From assembly GCA_017303555.1 (NCBI GenBank), contig JAFLCN010000006.1, positions 96,180 through 160,179 of the forward strand: a DNA stretch of 64,000 nucleotides, written 5' to 3'. This document shows, one piece after another, positions 9,201 to 17,481 of this stretch. Every line of letters begins with the position of its first letter. Position 1 is the stretch's first letter. Under the pieces are notes generated by a model. That model had not been told where the DNA came from and searched no databases. It worked only from the letters and a program-made list of their open reading frames with translations. This DNA is from Planctomycetota bacterium. Its GTDB lineage: Bacteria; Planctomycetota; Phycisphaerae; Phycisphaerales; UBA1924. The translations under genes were made by a program, and so were the position numbers.

Positions 9201-9402
9201 TGCCGCGGCTTTGTATGAGGCGGGGCGGTGCATGCGGGAGTTGGGTCGGGAGAAGGAAGCGGCGGCGCAGTTTGAAGAAGTCATGAAGCGGTTCCCCGAG
9301 ACGCGGTGGGCAGCGCTGGCGAAGGAGAATACGAGCACGGGTTCTGCCTCGGCGGGGTTGCCGAGCGGCGGGGGAAGGCCGGAAGCGTCGGCGGAACGAT
9401 GA
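6217..9402 (+). CDS. Giant exported TPR-repeat protein
   Basis: About 1061 residues from ATG 6217, chosen for the TGGAG upstream and because it yields a clean signal peptide (MSRTCGWIAAAMLCFAAIGA, cut before PADEK). The remainder is almost all tetratricopeptide-like helical pairs, with recurrent AxYxLGxCLxxxxKYxEA, YRLGQYEQSL and LGREKEAAAQFEEV patterns of the YbgF/BamD type. It probably acts in the periplasm as a large scaffold. The C-terminal 20 residues are low-complexity. It lies between the M56 gene and exbB, all on one strand, which suggests a part in the ExbB/ExbD-driven envelope function. No enzymatic motif is seen. Confidence 0.8.
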   Translation: MSRTCGWIAAAMLCFAAIGAPADEKAYRAGVGLANKGANDAAVQELNRYLSADPEGANAVSARYTLGVCLARLQKYQEAAKALDAVVGVREFAFLNDARLLRAQCASATGDYAGASSVLRKLLKEAPQFEKADQAAMLYGESQYRLGRAAQARTALQNFGAKWPKSESLDRAELICALAELSLSETESAAGRLEALLKRSPNGACAGSAALALGQVRQSRGDLPGARAMYETAAKSGDAAVVFDAGLGAARIARAGGDLAGAESALRALDATKASPDQAALIGLERGKVLLQQGKVDEAGTLFGDVATGGPEALRPTAQFWMAKCDLKAGRADQAAKELGRLAESGGASELLPEILFDRAVALSQSGDDAGAALVWEDWQKRFANNPLAAQASASQAACHYRLGQYEQSLALCQRVVERHRDYPRMSEVILLMGEGQFFLAQYAEANETYGQFIERFGNDPARGRIEIRRGLCLEKLGRREEAEQALAKALESAGSDVEKSLRASAYSSLGDMSVAKQDWAGAEKWFARAIEASGAGGAEANADLLLRSGVASARQGNRAAALPTLEKAWKAASGTPIENHAAFEYANALAQAGRTDEAAERLTAIVQAEKKLGTPVLTSAALRQLAAIASTKGDAKGAAEALSRIDSNATTAEGSSALLEQAGAWLAAGEYAKAEQACNSYLETRAKGKGATVARARRAIAMNRQGKHEDAAREFAAVAGKSASLDAETLAAVRYETALALRSLGRDEEAATAYRQLLEGSPSASVEAYASLDLAQIALGAKKTDEAMALIERCRGAAGKLSVAEAARIGERETYVRALCLNASGKPAEAAKALEEFEKTYPNSDLLPSVRLTLGNALGQAGRARDAAAVLNRVANDPAVGANRGYALLKLGEVSANASLWEESEKAYTAFLDSESASALWFQARFGQGWARENQSKYDGACEAYRDVVDRHEGPTAARAQFQIGECLYAQKKLEEAIRELLRVDVLYGYPEWSAAALYEAGRCMRELGREKEAAAQFEEVMKRFPETRWAALAKENTSTGSASAGLPSGGGRPEASAER

Positions 9403-9455
9403 GAGTTGTTGCGAGAGCGTTGGAGGCAGAGGAGAAGCGAATTGCGGAGTGAGCG

Positions 9456-9520
9456 GTGTCGCCGCTTCGCGGCTTCGAGGGTTGATTGTGCTTTTCCTAG
9501 CGGTCGCTGCTTCGCAGCTT
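9456..9520. repeat. Pair of REP-like hairpins with TTC loops
   Basis: GCCGC-TTC-GCGGC lies at 9461-9473 and GCTGC-TTC-GCAGC at 9506-9518, in the gap before exbB. The first, with its flanks, also occurs in reverse orientation at about 63140-63164. Confidence 0.6.
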
Positions 9521-9569
9521 GAAGGCGAAGAAGCTCAGAGTGAACTGAGTCTGCTTGAAGGGAGTCTTG

Positions 9570-10334
9570 ATGAACGCGCTCTTTGAATCGCATGTGTTGC
9601 TGCAGCAGGCCGATCCTGCGGCGGCGTCGGGGTCGCTGGTCTCGACGGTGCTGGAACTGGTGATGAAGGGCGGCTGGTCGATGGTGCCGCTGGGGCTTTG
9701 TTCGCTGGTGGCGGTGACGCTGATTGTGGAGCGGGTGATCGTGACGAGAGCGGCGCGGATTGCGCCTCCGGCGTTTCTGGCTTCGCTGAAGAGCTTGCGA
9801 AGGCATCCGAGGCAGGCGCTGGCGGCGTGCGCTGCCGATCCGAGTCCGATGGCGCGGGTGATGCAGGCGACGATCAAGGCGCGGCACGAGACGCGGGAAT
9901 TGCAGGACAAGCTGGCGGGTGAAGCGGGCGAGCGCGAAGTGCAGAAGCTGAAGGTGCGGATGAGGCTGCTGTCGGTCATGCCGCAGACGGCGACGATGCT
10001 GGGTTTGCTGGGCACGGTGATCGGGATGATCCGGACATTTACGGTGATCGCGGCGTCGGGTGAATCGCTGGGTAAGACGGAGAAGCTTGCGCAGGGAATT
10101 TATGAGGCGTGGACTGCAACGGCGGCGGGGCTGTTCATCGCGATTCCGGCGCTGATTGCGTATCACATGATTTTGGCGCGGATTGACCGTGCCGCGGCGC
10201 AGCTTGATGCGGGCGTGCAGAGCTGGCGCGATGCGGAAATGACGGATGATGTTGTGGCGGAGGCGTCGGCGGCGACGTCGAATGGAACTGTGCAGGGTGC
10301 GATGGATGGGGAACTTGTGCTGGCGAAGGGGTGA
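9570..10334 (+). CDS. exbB: ExbB/TolQ/MotA-family proton channel subunit
   Basis: About 254 residues from ATG 9570, preceded by AAGGGAG. The layout is typical of ExbB/TolQ: a first membrane helix (WSMVPLGLCSLVAVTLIVE, residues about 35-55), a cytoplasmic helical region, a second helix with MPQTATMLGLLGTVIGMI (about 135-155) and a third with GLFIAIPALIAYHMI (about 185-205). The LGLLGTVIGM and TAAGLFIAIPAL signatures are intact. ExbB forms a pentamer around an ExbD dimer and uses the proton gradient to drive a TonB- or Tol-like partner. The adjacent exbD and large TPR and PD40 genes are the likely partners. Confidence 0.92.
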   Translation: MNALFESHVLLQQADPAAASGSLVSTVLELVMKGGWSMVPLGLCSLVAVTLIVERVIVTRAARIAPPAFLASLKSLRRHPRQALAACAADPSPMARVMQATIKARHETRELQDKLAGEAGEREVQKLKVRMRLLSVMPQTATMLGLLGTVIGMIRTFTVIAASGESLGKTEKLAQGIYEAWTATAAGLFIAIPALIAYHMILARIDRAAAQLDAGVQSWRDAEMTDDVVAEASAATSNGTVQGAMDGELVLAKG

Positions 10335-10337
10335 GGG

Positions 10338-10376
10338 AAGGCATTCACCACAGAGACACAGAGGCACGGAGAAGAG
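10338..10376. repeat. Dispersed CACCACAGAG repeat, copy 1
   Basis: It begins AAGGCATTCACCACAGAGAC and continues with CACAGAGGCACGGAGAAGAG. Near-identical copies occur at 11011-11040 and 14923-14958, each directly after a gene of this block. Confidence 0.85.
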
Positions 10377-10490
10377 GGGAGAACGTTTGAGGCGCATGCG
10401 AAGGAGGAGAACACTTCGCCCAATGCCTTCCGTTCAAGAAGTGCTTCGGAGAGTGTGATTGTGTGCGGGATTTGGTTTGGGAGTTTCAGT

Positions 10491-10526
10491 CTCCCACCCC
10501 CAACCCCCTCCCTCGGGGAGGGGGCT
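10491..10526. repeat. CCCCTCCC-TCG-GGGAGGGG palindromic repeat
   Basis: A CTCCCACCCCC lead is followed by a perfect 8 bp stem (10505-10512 with 10516-10523). The same element lies in frame inside uvrA at about 47567-47604. This intergenic copy sits about 70 bases before exbD. Confidence 0.8.
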
Positions 10527-10596
10527 CCGGAAAAGGCGATGCGATCCCCACCCTTGCTCCATTCGAGCACTGGGATTCTGAAGAAGGCAGGTAACC

Positions 10597-11010
10597 ATGT
10601 TGATCAAGAACGCGGATGCGACGAGCGACTTGCACATTGACTTTGTGCCGATGGTGGATGTGCTTTTCAATCTGCTGATTTTCTTTCTGATTGCGACGAG
10701 CATGGTGCAGGCGGAGCGGGAGATGCGGATTGCGCTGCCGAAGGCGGCGGCGTCGGGACCGATCTCTGCTTCGCTGCGCGATCTTGTGATCAATGTCAAC
10801 GCGGAAGGGCGGGCGTTTGTGGGCGGGAAGGAAGTGGATGATGCTGCGCTGTCGCAGATGCTGAAGACGGCGCTGGCGACGAATCCGGATCAGAAGGTGA
10901 GCGTGCGCGGGGATCGGAATGCGACGTACGCGAGCATTGCGCATGTGCTGGATGTGTGCAAGGGGGCGGGGGCGCAGCAGCCGTATTTGGAGACGGTGCC
11001 GGTGAGGTGA
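10597..11010 (+). CDS. exbD: ExbD/TolR-family proton channel subunit
   Basis: 137 residues; AGGCAGG lies upstream of ATG 10597. One N-terminal membrane helix (residues about 15-37) follows the short cytoplasmic tail and carries the conserved Asp in the FVPMVDVLFNLLIFFLI segment, the residue that takes up protons in ExbD/TolR. The periplasmic part (about 45-137) has the expected fold pattern with VINVNAEGRAFVGGKEVDD and KVSVRGDRNATYASIAHVLD. It pairs with the ExbB homologue 262 bases upstream; the gap between them is filled by repeats. Confidence 0.92.
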   Translation: MLIKNADATSDLHIDFVPMVDVLFNLLIFFLIATSMVQAEREMRIALPKAAASGPISASLRDLVINVNAEGRAFVGGKEVDDAALSQMLKTALATNPDQKVSVRGDRNATYASIAHVLDVCKGAGAQQPYLETVPVR

Positions 11011-11040
11011 AAGGCATTCACCACAGAGGCACAGAGAAGA
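11011..11040. repeat. Dispersed CACCACAGAG repeat, copy 2
   Basis: It begins AAGGCATTCACCACAGAGGC, directly after the exbD stop codon. See also 10338-10376 and 14923-14958. Confidence 0.85.
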
Positions 11041-11197
11041 GGGAGGGAGAGGGAGATCTGAAATCTCAAAGCTCAAAGCTCAGATGGAAGAGAGAGAACG
11101 CGGTGTTGCGGAGGGGGCGGAGTTGCGCGGAGTGGGAATGGGGAATGGGAGTGGTGAGGGTGATGCGGGTGGGCGGGATTGATTGTGGAAGGCTTGT

Positions 11198-14100
11198 ATG
11201 CAGAAACTGAATGACAGGACGTTTGCGACGGTGGCCTGGGCGGGGGCTGGGGTTGCTGTGTTTGTGTTTGCCATCGTGATGCTCGGTGTGTTTGGTGGCT
11301 CGCGGTTCTGGACGAATGGGAAGGAGATTCGGACGCCGGCGTCGGGGGCGCCGGTGCGGCGGATCTTGTGGTTGCCTGCGCAGCCGTTGCCCGGTGCGAG
11401 CGATACGGATCAGTATGAGCCGAAGGTGAGCGCGGATGGGCTCACGATGGTGTTTGTGCGCAAGCGCGCGGGGGGTGGGGGGAACAATGCGGATTTGTTT
11501 GAGGCGCGATGGACGCCGAATGGATGGAGCGAGGCGACCCCGATCGCGGCGATCAATACGGAGAAGGATGAGCTTGGGCCGGAGTTGTCGCGGGATGGGA
11601 CGGAGCTGTATTTCTACTCGGACCGGGCGGGGGGATTGGGCGGGTATGACATCTGGGTTTCGAAGCGAGTTGGTGGTGGGGCAGCAGGTGAAACGGAAGA
11701 CCCTGGAAATCTGCGGGTCGGCGATACAGCGGCAAGTCGTTCCGAAACCCCCTTCGCGTCAATCTCTCCGCAGAGCCTGCGCGATGCCACCTCCCCCTTT
11801 GGCAAAGGGGGAGGACCAAGGCACGCGGATGAGGATGACAGGTTGAGGCGAGGTGCTTGGGGCGAACCGATCAATCTTGGGGCGGCGGTGAACTCGACGG
11901 CGAATGAGTACGGGCCGGCGCTGGGGGCGGATGGGAAGACGCTGTACTTTGCTTCGAATCGGCTGCGCGCGGGGGAACCGGTTCGGGATTCGGATACATG
12001 GCCGGCGACGATGCGTGAGAAGCGGTCGCGGCATGATTATGACTTGTATGTTGCGAGGGTTGCGGGTGATGTGGGAACGGGCGGGGGTTGGACTGGTGCG
12101 GTTTCGCTTGAGGCGTTGAATACGACGTTTGATGAGGGAGCGCCGGCGGCGAGTCCGGCGGGGGATTTCCTTTACTTTGCTTCGGATCGGCCGGGGGGGC
12201 TGGGCGGGTTTGATTTGTATCGCTGCCGCGTGCTGGATGAGCGGATTGGTGTGCCCGAGAATCTCGGCGCTGCGGTGAACTCGAAGCAGAACGATCTGGA
12301 TGCGGGGTTGAGCGCGGATGGATTTCGGCTGTATTTCAGTTCGGATCGCGGGGTTGGGAATGGCGGCGCGGAATCGAAGAAACTTGAGAAGACGAGTGGA
12401 ACGGAGCCGCCTCGGTATGCGCTTTGGAGCACGGCATCGCGCGAAGTGTTTGTGGAGGTGGAGTCGGGGAATCAGCTTGCGCGGCTGTGGAATCTGATTC
12501 TGCCTCTCTTGCCGTGGATCGGCGCGTTGCTGCTGGCGTTGATTCCGCTTGCGCTGTTGATCTGGATGCTGCGGAACGAGCTGTGGCGGCGGAGACTTGG
12601 CCGGCTGAGTTTGCTGGCGCAGTGTCTGTTGATCTCGCTGCTGATTCACGCGGCGATTACTGCCGGGCTTGCGGTCTGGAAAGTGGGAAGCGGGATTGCG
12701 GAAGCGGTGCGCACGAATGGCGGTGGGACGCGGGTGATTCTGGCTTCTTCGGGAGGTGGGGGCGATATCGGCGGGCAATTGGGCGCGCCGGCGACGCAGG
12801 TGTCGTTTGAGCTGCCGCCGCTGGCGATGGTGGGGATGGAGAAGCCGATTGAGTCGGTGATCGAAGCACCGAGACCGGTGGAGTTGCCTGCTTCGAGTGC
12901 GCCGGTGCAGGAGCGGATGGAAGTCCGGAGCGAGGCGAGCCCGGAATCGCGGGTGGTGGAGATGAACTCGGCGCAGGTGCCTGCGAGCGCGACGCCTGCG
13001 ATCAGTGCGGCGACGCCGATGGCGGAGCGGCAGATGCAGGCACGCGAGGTGAGCGGGGAACCGATGCGTGCCGCGGAAGTGAAGGCGGCTGCGCCGGTTG
13101 CGATGACCGCTGTGACGGCTGCGGCTGTTGAGATGCCCAGGACGAGCGAGACGCAGGCGGCGCGATTGGATGGGGCGGCATCGATCGCGACGGAGAGTTC
13201 TCGCGCGAGCGAGCGGGAAGCATCGGAAGTGTCACCGGCGAGCGCGAGCCTGCCGAGCGTGGCGAACGCGACAAAGGGTGCATCGGCGCCGCTGCCTCGC
13301 GCGTTGAATCGCGAGAGTGGAGCGACAGCAAAGGAGGCGACGTTGGGAGGGCCGGCGGCTGCGATCGGTGCGCCCATGGCGGCACCTGCTCCGGCGTTCG
13401 CGGCGAACACGCAGAAGGTGGATGTTGCGTTGCCGACGATGACGGGTGCGGGTGAATCAACGAAGATGTCGGGTGCCGCGATTGGGATGGAGTCGGCGGC
13501 GGTTTCAAATGATGCGGGGACGGCGACAAGTGGGAGCGCACCGATTGCGGCGCAGGGGCAGAGGGTTGATGCGCAGTTGCCGGCCTCGGCGGCACCGAAG
13601 AGGGGAAGCGAGGCGGGAACGGGCGAAGCGACGTTGTCGCGGACTGACGTGGGAACCGGAAAGGCACTTGCGCCGGTCGCGATTTCGGGGCCGAAGGGAG
13701 TTGATGCGGGAAGTGTGGCGTTGCCTTCGGGCTCGTCGGGTGTGAAGGCGGAGCGGATGTCGACGAGCGGGTTTGGCGGCGTGGCGGAGCCGCTCGCGAG
13801 TCTTGGAGGCGTTGCGTTTGATGCGAGCATGCTCGGAGTTTCGCCGGGCGGATTGGGTTCGTCGCGTTTGCCCGCGGATATTGCGGAGCCGGTGAAGCCG
13901 CTGGATACGCAGGAACAGAGACAGCCGGAATCGCGTGGCGAGCTGCTCGCGCGGATGGGCGGGTCGGTAGAGACGGAGAAGGCGGTTGGGCGTGCGCTCG
14001 AGTGGTTTACGAAGCACCAGGAAGCGGATGGAAGATGGTCGGGGAAGAACTTTGATGCGCACTGCGGGAAGTGCGCGGGCAACGCGGAGATTGATGCCGA

Positions 14101-14917
14101 TGCGGCGATGACGGGCATTGTGCTGTTGTGCTATCTGGGCGCGGGGCACACGCACGTGGCGGAAGGGCCGTATCAGCAGGTCGTGGCGAAGGCGCTCAAG
14201 TGGCTTGTCGATCGGCAGGCGGCATCGGGCGATCTGCGGCGGGGCGAGACGATGTACGGGCAGACGCTGAGCACGGTGGCGCTGTGCGAGGCGCTCGCGA
14301 TGACGAAGGATCAGAAGTTGACCGCGCCGACGAGGCGGGCGGTGGACTTTGTGCTGCGGACGGCGGCGAATCAGAATCGCGCAACGCGGGAAGAAGATAC
14401 TTCGGTGCTTGGATGGCTTGTTATGACGGTGGAGAGTGCGAGAAGAGCGGGGATTGTTGTGCCTCGCGATGTGTTTGAGGGTGCGGGAAAGTGGCTCGAG
14501 CAGGCGAGCAGCAGCGGAGCGCCGGGAAGGTACTCGTATTCGCGGGGCGGACCTGCGAGCGCTGCGATGACGGCCGAGGCGATGTTCGTGCAGCAGATTC
14601 TGGGGCATACGCGTGATGAGGCGCGGATGAAGGAGTCGGCGGCGTTCATTCTGAGCCAGCCTCCGGTGTGGGATGGCGCAGCGCCGACGTATCACTGGTA
14701 TTACGCGACGCTGGCACTCTTTCAGCAGCAGGGCGATGAGTGGGATCGCTGGAACCGGCAGTTGTCGCCGATTCTGGTGGAGCATCAGCGACGCGATGGA
14801 GCGGCGGCGGGAAGCTGGGATCCGCAGGATGAATGGTCGCGACTGGGTGGGCGGCTGTACCAGACGGCGGTGTGCACGCTGAGCCTTGAGGTGTATTACA
14901 GGTATAAGCCGAAGTAG
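11198..14917 (+). CDS. PD40 beta-propeller / transmembrane / terpene-cyclase-fold fusion protein
   Basis: About 1239 residues. ATG 11198 follows GGAAGG; an upstream TTG at 11183 is unlikely. In order: a signal anchor (residues about 8-32); four or five PD40/WD40-like repeats with ADGLTMVFVRK, SRDGTELYFYSDRAGG, FASDRPGGLGGFD and ADGFRLYFSSDRG (about 60-405); two close membrane helices (about 430-490); a very long Ala/Ser/Pro/Glu-rich linker (about 500-910); and a C-terminal alpha/alpha-barrel domain of the squalene-cyclase/prenyltransferase type, starting ALEWFTKHQEADGRWSG (about 925-1235). It resembles a TonB-like long periplasmic arm energised by ExbB/ExbD. Bases 11738-11823 are an in-frame copy of a mobile repeat. 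The function is unknown. Confidence 0.75.
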   Translation: MQKLNDRTFATVAWAGAGVAVFVFAIVMLGVFGGSRFWTNGKEIRTPASGAPVRRILWLPAQPLPGASDTDQYEPKVSADGLTMVFVRKRAGGGGNNADLFEARWTPNGWSEATPIAAINTEKDELGPELSRDGTELYFYSDRAGGLGGYDIWVSKRVGGGAAGETEDPGNLRVGDTAASRSETPFASISPQSLRDATSPFGKGGGPRHADEDDRLRRGAWGEPINLGAAVNSTANEYGPALGADGKTLYFASNRLRAGEPVRDSDTWPATMREKRSRHDYDLYVARVAGDVGTGGGWTGAVSLEALNTTFDEGAPAASPAGDFLYFASDRPGGLGGFDLYRCRVLDERIGVPENLGAAVNSKQNDLDAGLSADGFRLYFSSDRGVGNGGAESKKLEKTSGTEPPRYALWSTASREVFVEVESGNQLARLWNLILPLLPWIGALLLALIPLALLIWMLRNELWRRRLGRLSLLAQCLLISLLIHAAITAGLAVWKVGSGIAEAVRTNGGGTRVILASSGGGGDIGGQLGAPATQVSFELPPLAMVGMEKPIESVIEAPRPVELPASSAPVQERMEVRSEASPESRVVEMNSAQVPASATPAISAATPMAERQMQAREVSGEPMRAAEVKAAAPVAMTAVTAAAVEMPRTSETQAARLDGAASIATESSRASEREASEVSPASASLPSVANATKGASAPLPRALNRESGATAKEATLGGPAAAIGAPMAAPAPAFAANTQKVDVALPTMTGAGESTKMSGAAIGMESAAVSNDAGTATSGSAPIAAQGQRVDAQLPASAAPKRGSEAGTGEATLSRTDVGTGKALAPVAISGPKGVDAGSVALPSGSSGVKAERMSTSGFGGVAEPLASLGGVAFDASMLGVSPGGLGSSRLPADIAEPVKPLDTQEQRQPESRGELLARMGGSVETEKAVGRALEWFTKHQEADGRWSGKNFDAHCGKCAGNAEIDADAAMTGIVLLCYLGAGHTHVAEGPYQQVVAKALKWLVDRQAASGDLRRGETMYGQTLSTVALCEALAMTKDQKLTAPTRRAVDFVLRTAANQNRATREEDTSVLGWLVMTVESARRAGIVVPRDVFEGAGKWLEQASSSGAPGRYSYSRGGPASAAMTAEAMFVQQILGHTRDEARMKESAAFILSQPPVWDGAAPTYHWYYATLALFQQQGDEWDRWNRQLSPILVEHQRRDGAAAGSWDPQDEWSRLGGRLYQTAVCTLSLEVYYRYKPK
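11738..11823 (-). repeat. MITE core inserted in frame in the PD40 gene
   Basis: About 84 bp, with a CCTCCCCCTTTGGCAAAGGGGGAGG palindrome type centre, is nearly identical in reverse complement to the element at 61615-61776; I count two differences. It is translated as a Ser/Gly-rich insert between two PD40 repeats without breaking the frame. Confidence 0.85.
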
Positions 14918-14922
14918 GGGAG

Positions 14923-15109
14923 AGGCATTCACCACAGAGGCACAGAGGCACGGAGAAGAAGAGACAGGGAGACGAAGAGACGGAGAGATGGAAAGAAGAT
15001 GGGGTGAAAGTGGAAAATTGGAAAGGGAGGCGAGTGAAGCTGGAGTTGCTCGAGATCGTGCTCGCTCTTGATGTTCTCTCAGCGCCCTCTGCGACTCTGC
15101 GGTGAAAAC
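14923..15109. repeat. Inverted-repeat-bounded spacer (CACCACAGAG repeat copy 3 and its mirror)
   Basis: The left arm (14923-14958) is the dispersed CACCACAGAGGCACAGAGGC repeat. The right arm (15075-15109) is a related sequence in opposite orientation (CTCTGCGACTCTGCGGTGAA). Together they bound about 187 bp without coding potential, like a small non-autonomous element. Confidence 0.6.
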
Positions 15110-15196
15110 CGCCTTTGTATCAGAATGCGGTGCGAATGATGGTCGAATCACGTGGTCATCACGCGCGGGGGGCGGTCACGCGTGTATTCTGCATCG

Positions 15197-15613
15197 ATGA
15201 TGCGTGCATCTGATTTACAGAGTCGGATCGAAGCGTTTCTGGCGGGGTCGCCGGTTGCGGTGGTGGGCGCTTCGACGGATCGGTCGAAGTATGGGAACAA
15301 GGTGCTGCGTTGCTACATGCAGAACGGGCGTGCTGTGTATCCGGTGAATCCGACGATGATGGACGTGGAGGGGCTCAGGGCGTATCCGAATCTGAAGTTG
15401 GTGCCGGAGAAGGTGCATGCGATTTCGATCATCACGCCGCCACCGGTGACGGAGCGGATCATCGAAGAGGCGGGGGAGCTTGGCATTAAGCATGTATGGA
15501 TGCAGCCGGGCGCGGAGAGTGCGAAGGCTGTGCGGCGAGCGGAAGAGCTTGGGATGAGCGTGATTGCGGGCGGGGCGTGTTTGCTGGTGGTGCTCGGGTA
15601 TCGCGAGCATTAG
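15197..15613 (+). CDS. CoA-binding (YccU-type) Rossmann protein
   Basis: About 138 residues from ATG 15197; the next codon is also ATG, and a GTG at 15152 is possible. It is a single CoA-binding domain: VAVVGASTDRSKYGNKV near the start, then RAVYPVNPTM, AISIITPPPVTERI, KHVWMQPGAES and VIAGGACLLVVLGY at the end. The pattern matches stand-alone CoA-binding domains akin to the succinyl-CoA synthetase alpha N-terminus. The physiological role of this family is poorly defined. The stop codon overlaps the stop of the convergent antiporter gene by three bases. Confidence 0.85.
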   Translation: MMRASDLQSRIEAFLAGSPVAVVGASTDRSKYGNKVLRCYMQNGRAVYPVNPTMMDVEGLRAYPNLKLVPEKVHAISIITPPPVTERIIEEAGELGIKHVWMQPGAESAKAVRRAEELGMSVIAGGACLLVVLGYREH

Positions 15614-17424
15614 CCCGACTTGAGGGGAGCGTCGCTAAAGCCGATGAAGAATGCGCCTTCGGGAGCGGCGAGAGCGCGAGATGTTGGCACGTTGAGCGTG
15701 AACTTGTCTTTGACGATCCAACCGATCGTGCGCACGAGCGAGGCGGTGTCTTTCGCGGCGGTGCAGACCATGTGCTCGCGCTCGAAGCGGGCGATGGCTT
15801 CGGCGATCGATTCGCCGGCGCTGATGTCGGCGGCTTCGATCGGCGCGCGGGCGGGCTTGGCGGACCAGACTGCTGTGTGGCCCTTGCCAAGCCGGGCTTC
15901 GGCCCAGCGCGCGGCGAGTTGATCGACATCGTGGTTGCCGGTCCAGGCGACGACCCAGCCGATATCGTGCGGGCTGCCGAAGTCGTCGAGCCAGCGGGTG
16001 TCGGTGGCGTCGCCGATGATGCCGTCCACGCCTTCGGTTGCGGCGATGTCGATGCTCTCCTCGCTGCTGTCAACGAGGCGCACGGGGATGCCGTGTGTCG
16101 CGAGTTGCTTGGCAACGGCGACGCTGATGGGGTGAGCGCCGATGAGCATGACGGTGCCGCCCTCGCCGGCGCGGACACCCAGGAGCCAGGCGAAAACGGG
16201 CGAGAGGACGCTGGCGAGGAGCACCGTGCCCGCGATGACGACAAACATGATGAGGTCGAGGCGGCCGATATCGGCGAGCGCGGCGTTCAGCACGGCGGGG
16301 TCGAGGGCGCTGGTGCCTTGCTCCAGCGTTTGGGTGAGTTCGTCCGATGCGACTGCGATCACGGAGAGCGCGACGATGCCGCGGGGGGCGAACGTGGCGG
16401 CGAAGGCGCGTTCGCGCAGGTCGAGCTTGGAACGCCAGGTCGAGATGAAGACCGCGATGGGGCGGATGAGGAAGATCAGCGCGAGAACGAACACGCCTTC
16501 GCGCCAGGTCATGGCGGTGAGGCGGGCGACCTGGAAGCGGGAGGCGAGGAGGACGAAGAGGGTGCCGACGAGCATGACGGCCAGGAGTTCTTTGAACGCA
16601 CGGAGTTCGGTGGCGCCGAGGATGCGGGCGCGGGCCATGATGACGCCGCAGATCGTGACGGCGGCGAGGCCTCCCTCGGGTGCGATCGCTTCGCCGATTC
16701 CGACGCAGGTCATGCAGATGCCAACGGCGGTGAGGTTGACGAGTTGGGGTTCGGGGCGGGCGGACCGGCTGATCGCGGCGAGGAGCATGCGGCCGATGAC
16801 GCCCATGACGATGCCGATGCCGGCGCCGCCGAGGAGCGGTCGGAAGAAGATCCAGGCGCCTTCGCCGGCGATGCGGGACTCGGCGCCGTGGAGAAAATAG
16901 AGTCGCAGGACATCGAGGGTGGTGATGGTGACGACGACGCCGATGGGATCGACGAGGACGGCTTCTGCCGCGAGAACGGCGTGGAGGCGCGGGCTGACCC
17001 GCATCAATCGAAGGATGGGCTGGACGACGGTGGGGCCGGTGACGATGACGGCGGCACCGAAGAGGATGGCAATCGGGAGGGAGATGTTGAGGAGGAAGTG
17101 GGCTGCCGCGGCGGCGCCGATCCAGGTGATGGATGCGCCGATGGTGAGGAGGCCCCAGACGGCGCGGGGGGCGCGGGCGAGTTCTTCGCGGTTGAGGTGG
17201 AGCGCGCCCTCGAAGATGAGGAGGCCGATCGCGACGGTGATGAAGCCGGTGAGAGCGCGTCCGAGCGAGGAGCCATCGACAACGCCGAGCCCCGAGACGC
17301 CGAGCGCGAGGCCGGTGGCGAGCAGGGGGAGCAGGGCGGGTATTTGGACTTTGCGGCAGACGACGCTGACGATGGCGCTGGCGCCGAGGGCGAGAGCGAT
17401 GGATTGAGCGGAGGTGTTGGACAT
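15610..17424 (-). CDS. CPA1-type Na+(K+)/H+ antiporter with TrkA-N-like tail
   Basis: 604 residues. About 12 hydrophobic helices fill residues 1-415, with the cation/proton antiporter layout of NhaP/CPA1 proteins: GLLIFEGALHL, AAVIVTGPTVVQPIL, LAAEAVLVDPIGV (candidate ion-binding Asp region) and FAPRGIVALSVIAVAS. A soluble tail begins near 420 with MLIGAHPISVAVAKQLATHG and VRLVDSSEES, a Rossmann RCK/TrkA-N-like domain with a slightly degenerate glycine motif. It then continues with about 100 further residues. It probably exports Na+ or K+ against H+ under nucleotide control. It is convergent with the CoA-binding gene and 57 bases downstream of the secretion operon. Confidence 0.85.
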   Translation of the reverse strand: MSNTSAQSIALALGASAIVSVVCRKVQIPALLPLLATGLALGVSGLGVVDGSSLGRALTGFITVAIGLLIFEGALHLNREELARAPRAVWGLLTIGASITWIGAAAAAHFLLNISLPIAILFGAAVIVTGPTVVQPILRLMRVSPRLHAVLAAEAVLVDPIGVVVTITTLDVLRLYFLHGAESRIAGEGAWIFFRPLLGGAGIGIVMGVIGRMLLAAISRSARPEPQLVNLTAVGICMTCVGIGEAIAPEGGLAAVTICGVIMARARILGATELRAFKELLAVMLVGTLFVLLASRFQVARLTAMTWREGVFVLALIFLIRPIAVFISTWRSKLDLRERAFAATFAPRGIVALSVIAVASDELTQTLEQGTSALDPAVLNAALADIGRLDLIMFVVIAGTVLLASVLSPVFAWLLGVRAGEGGTVMLIGAHPISVAVAKQLATHGIPVRLVDSSEESIDIAATEGVDGIIGDATDTRWLDDFGSPHDIGWVVAWTGNHDVDQLAARWAEARLGKGHTAVWSAKPARAPIEAADISAGESIAEAIARFEREHMVCTAAKDTASLVRTIGWIVKDKFTLNVPTSRALAAPEGAFFIGFSDAPLKSG

Positions 17425-17481
17425 CCCGGGCCGAAGGGTATTGCATCGGAGTGCGCAGGGAGCGGATTGTGGGCGGCGGGG

